From positions 1-35,134 of the forward strand of contig CADBPM010000003.1 in the NCBI GenBank assembly GCA_902796595.1: a stretch of 35,134 nt of DNA, given 5' to 3'. Below, piece after piece: positions 32,313-35,134 of this stretch. The stretch's first letter is position 1, and the number at the start of each line of letters is the position of its first letter. Source of the DNA: an uncultured Lachnospiraceae bacterium (lineage in GTDB: Bacteria > Bacillota > Clostridia > Lachnospirales > Lachnospiraceae). The position numbers and the translations under genes are program-made. The notes below the pieces were generated by a model. It saw only the letters and a program-made list of their open reading frames with translations, did no database searches and was not told the origin of the DNA.

Positions 32313-33749
32313 ATGGTTAAAAAGAACGATATTTTAGACCTTGTGATCACAGGTTTTGGAAATGAAGGAGAGGGTATAGGCCATGCAGATGGCTATACCC
32401 TTTTTGTTGCGGGAGCAGTTCCCGGTGACGAGATAAAAGCAAGGGTGTTAAAGGCTAATAAAAACTTTGGCTTTGCAAAGATTGAGGAGTTTGTAAAGGT
32501 TTCGCCAGACAGAAGGAAGCCAATATGCCCTTATTTTTCAAAGTGCGGCGGATGCAGTCTGCTTCATGTGGATTATGAAGCTGAAAAGAAGTATAAGAAA
32601 GAAAAAGTTTTTGACTGTGTCACAAGGATCGGAAAGATAGCGCCTGAAACATTTGAAATGAAGCCTGTCATTGGGCTTGATGAGTGTGAAGGAAGACCTA
32701 AACATTACAGAAATAAGGCACAGTTTCCTGTAAGGATGGCGGATGCTGCGAATCCTTATGCCATAAAGGCAGGCTTTTTTGCTCCAAGAAGCCACAGGAT
32801 AGTTGAAATAAATGAGTGCGCGATAGAAGCACCTGTTACATCATTTCTACTTGATGCACTTAAAAAATTCTGTTACGAGTATAAGGTAAAGGCTTATGAT
32901 GAGGAGACCGGGCGGGGCATAGTAAGACATTTAATGACAAGGACAGGCGCTGAAAGCGGCGAAGTAGGGGTCTGTCTTATTATAAATGCAAAGAATCTGC
33001 CCCATGCAGATGAGTTTGTAAAGGCTATGCAGGACGGAATCGAGGCATTTAACAAGGCTGATGTTGAGGGCTTTTCTGCATTTAAGAATGAGTTAAAGCT
33101 TGCAAGTGTCTGTGTAAATATAAATATGAAACAGACAAATGTGATAATGGGAAATAAGCTTGTGAAATTGTATGGAAACGACTATATCACAGATAAGATC
33201 GGGAATGTAAGTTTTCATATTTCACCTATGTCCTTTTTTCAGGTAAATCCTATACAGACGGTCAAGCTTTACGAAAAGGCGCTCTCTTATGCCCATCTTA
33301 CAGGCAACGAGGTGGTATGGGACCTTTACTGCGGTATAGGCACCATAAGCCTTTTCCTTGCTAAAAAGGCAAGGGAAGTCTACGGGGTTGAAATAATTCC
33401 TGAGGCAATTGAAAATGCGAGGGAAAATGCAAAGTTAAACGGCATTACCAATGCCGTATTTAAGGTAGGGGCAGCAGAGGGGGTCGCAGAGAAGCTTCCA
33501 AAGCCTGATGTTATTGTTGTGGACCCTCCGAGAAAAGGATGCGATGAAAAACTGATAAAGACTATCCTTAAGCATGCACCGGAAAGACTTGTATATGTTT
33601 CCTGTGATCCGGGAACCCTTGCAAGAGATCTCAGACTTTTGTGCGATGTGGATAACGGTGGATGCTATAAGGTTTTAGAGGTGCAGCCGGTGGATCAGTT
33701 TGCCGGTTCTGCTCATGTTGAAAGTGTTGTAAGACTACAGAAGAGGTAA
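32313..33749 (+). CDS. rlmD: 23S rRNA (uracil-C5)-methyltransferase, RlmD/RlmCD family
   Basis: A SAM-dependent RNA m5U methyltransferase of 478 residues. The N terminus is a TRAM RNA-binding domain (about 1-60, GFGNEGEGIGHADGYTLFV). The 4Fe-4S ligands are Cys72, Cys78, Cys81 and Cys169. The Rossmann domain has the SAM motif VWDLYCGIGTISLF (about 346-359). The catalytic centre is VVDPPRKG with nucleophile Cys431 in YVSCDPGTLARDL. In E. coli RlmD modifies U1939; Bacillus RlmCD does both U747 and U1939. GGAAGGA precedes the ATG. A second, TRAM-less copy starts three bases after its stop, so the two targets may be split between them. Confidence 0.94.
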   Translation: MVKKNDILDLVITGFGNEGEGIGHADGYTLFVAGAVPGDEIKARVLKANKNFGFAKIEEFVKVSPDRRKPICPYFSKCGGCSLLHVDYEAEKKYKKEKVFDCVTRIGKIAPETFEMKPVIGLDECEGRPKHYRNKAQFPVRMADAANPYAIKAGFFAPRSHRIVEINECAIEAPVTSFLLDALKKFCYEYKVKAYDEETGRGIVRHLMTRTGAESGEVGVCLIINAKNLPHADEFVKAMQDGIEAFNKADVEGFSAFKNELKLASVCVNINMKQTNVIMGNKLVKLYGNDYITDKIGNVSFHISPMSFFQVNPIQTVKLYEKALSYAHLTGNEVVWDLYCGIGTISLFLAKKAREVYGVEIIPEAIENARENAKLNGITNAVFKVGAAEGVAEKLPKPDVIVVDPPRKGCDEKLIKTILKHAPERLVYVSCDPGTLARDLRLLCDVDNGGCYKVLEVQPVDQFAGSAHVESVVRLQKR

Positions 33750-33752
33750 GGG

Positions 33753-35134
33753 ATGAACTGCGATTATTCTAAAAAATGCGGAGCATGTTCCATGATAGGC
33801 AAGAACTACAATTCTACTCTTGTTAAAAAAGAGGAGATAGTGGCTCATTTTATAGGAAAGTATGTAAAACCGGATAAGATCCTTGGCATGAAGGACCCTT
33901 ATCATTATAGAAATAAGGTGCATGGAGTTTTTGGCAAGGACAGATACAATAATCTTGTGACAGGAACCTATGCAAAGAACAGTCATGATCTTGTACCTGT
34001 AAGCGGCTGTCTTATTGAAAATGAAGAGGCAGGCAGGATAATAGAAGGTGTCAGGGCACTTGCAAATGAATTCAGGATGACTGCCTACGATGAGGACAGA
34101 AGAACAGGACTTTTAAGGCACATTCTTATAAGAACATGTCATGAGACTGGCGAGATCATGCTGATACTTGTTACGGCTGATTTTATGTTTCCGGGAAAGA
34201 AAAACTTTACAAAGGAATTAAAGAAGAGGTTCCCCGCCATTTCAACCTTCGTGATAAATGTAAACAGGGACAAGACTAATATGATCCTTGGAAGACCTAA
34301 GGATACAGAGGTCGTGTTCGGTAAGGGAAAGGTCATGGATGTCCTTTGCGGAAAGAAGTTTGTGATAGGACCGGATTCTTTTTATCAGGTCAATTCATTG
34401 CAGACGGAAAGACTTTATGAGAAGGCTGTTTTGTTTGCAGAGCTGAATGGAAATGAAAGGGTGCTTGATGCTTACTGCGGTATAGGAACGATCGGGCTTA
34501 TCGCTTCTGATAAGGCAGGAGAGGTAGTTGGAGTTGAGCTGAATGCAGAGGCGATCGCCAATGCAAAGGAAAATGCGAAGCTAAACGGAGCAAAGAATGT
34601 AAGTTTTATATCCGGTGATGCGGGAAAACTTCTTAATGATATGGTTGCCGGAAAGAGCAATGAGAAGTTTGATGTTATCTTCATGGACCCTCCGAGGGCG
34701 GGGGCAAGTGAGGAATTCCTTCAGTCGGCGGCAGCAGCCGGACCATCCCGCATTGTTTACATTTCCTGCAATCCGGAGACCCTCGGAAGAGACCTTGGTA
34801 TCCTTAAAAAATTAGGATACGCGGCAAAGAAGGCAGTTCCAGTTGATCTTTTCCCTTGGACAGAGCATGTTGAGACTGTTGTCTTGCTTTCCAAGGGCGA
34901 GATACCCAGCAAGAAAGTTAAGGTTGAATTCTCATTAGAGGGCATGGATACTGATGGTTTCAAAGATGGAGCCACCTACGATGAGATAAGGGATTGGGTA
35001 CAGGAAAAATATGATTTACATGTTACGAATCTTAATATAGCTCAGGTAAAGAGAAAGAACGGCATTATAGAGCGAGAAAATTATAATAAGCCGAAGTCAG
35101 AGGATAGTAAGCAACCGGGAACAACTCCTGAAAA
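33753..35134 (+). CDS. Second 23S rRNA (uracil-C5)-methyltransferase, TRAM-less, 3' end outside the window
   Basis: An open frame of 460 codons that runs off the window. It begins directly at the iron-sulphur region (Cys3, Cys9, Cys12 in MNCDYSKKCGACSM, with Cys86 as fourth ligand), so the TRAM domain of its neighbour is missing. The SAM motif is VLDAYCGIGTIGLI. The active site is FMDPPRAG with Cys339 in YISCNPETLGRDL. After the usual family end (about residue 378, VETVVLLSK) comes an extra domain of more than 80 residues beginning KVKVEFSLEGMDTDGF, continuing ATYDEIRDWVQEKY and NLNIAQVKRK. The ATG has GAGGTAAGGG upstream. It starts three bases past the previous stop. An RlmC-like U747 target is an inference. 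Confidence 0.9.
   Translation, partial: MNCDYSKKCGACSMIGKNYNSTLVKKEEIVAHFIGKYVKPDKILGMKDPYHYRNKVHGVFGKDRYNNLVTGTYAKNSHDLVPVSGCLIENEEAGRIIEGVRALANEFRMTAYDEDRRTGLLRHILIRTCHETGEIMLILVTADFMFPGKKNFTKELKKRFPAISTFVINVNRDKTNMILGRPKDTEVVFGKGKVMDVLCGKKFVIGPDSFYQVNSLQTERLYEKAVLFAELNGNERVLDAYCGIGTIGLIASDKAGEVVGVELNAEAIANAKENAKLNGAKNVSFISGDAGKLLNDMVAGKSNEKFDVIFMDPPRAGASEEFLQSAAAAGPSRIVYISCNPETLGRDLGILKKLGYAAKKAVPVDLFPWTEHVETVVLLSKGEIPSKKVKVEFSLEGMDTDGFKDGATYDEIRDWVQEKYDLHVTNLNIAQVKRKNGIIERENYNKPKSEDSKQPGTTPE

Overview
The window looks like chromosomal core DNA from a low-to-moderate GC Firmicute of class Clostridia, most likely family Lachnospiraceae (Butyrivibrio/Pseudobutyrivibrio/Roseburia-like). The reasons are the pth-mfd-hup-rqcP-divIC-tilS-hpt-ftsH synteny block, the dnaD/dnaI primosome pair, AGGAGG-type ribosome binding sites with frequent TTG starts, and typically Clostridial proteins (RqcP, MutS2, YhaM, VanW, a DUF6465-like protein). 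Family is an inference from gene content. I see no phage, insertion sequence, CRISPR array, tRNA or rRNA.

Layout. (1) 1-5141, minus strand: a long divergent PRPP synthetase, the helicase loader DnaI, the initiation protein DnaD, then MurC. The 314-bp gap between murC and dnaD holds a dense DnaA-box cluster directly upstream of a good dnaD promoter. (2) 5279-7666: a cytoplasmic class C serine hydrolase behind a promoter with a 12-bp inverted repeat, convergent with an LDH-family dehydrogenase across a shared terminator. (3) 7932-18081, plus strand: pth, mfd, a PPIase-like membrane protein, hup, rqcP, divIC, tilS, hpt, ftsH. In Bacillus this block also carries spoVT, yabP, yabQ and spoIIE; none is present here, which suggests an asporogenous lineage. 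(4) 18082-18314: a candidate C-rich small RNA with its own extended -10 promoter and a strong terminator, just before nth. (5) 18315-22267: nth, tail-to-tail with a TPR-like membrane protein; a divergent promoter then drives a 33-residue membrane microprotein, a VanW protein and an AIR-synthase/HypE-like protein. (6) 22445-24656: an Lrp/AsnC regulator with an aminotransferase, then a lone CheX. (7) 24734-35134: a DUF6465-like protein, MutS2, a VanRS/OmpR-type two-component system followed by an HtrA-like protein that has lost its catalytic His and Ser, a YhaM-type HD exonuclease, and two tandem RlmD-type rRNA methyltransferases. The second lacks TRAM and runs off the window.

The genes serve replication initiation (DnaA boxes, DnaD, DnaI), DNA repair (Mfd, Nth, MutS2), the ribosome and translation (Pth, RqcP, TilS, RlmD pair), nucleotide supply (Prs, Hpt), and wall, division and envelope quality control (MurC, DivIC, FtsH, VanW, two-component system plus HtrA-like). 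The most interesting parts are regulatory or degenerate: the DnaA-box cluster, the putative sRNA, the structured hup leader and the pseudo-HtrA.
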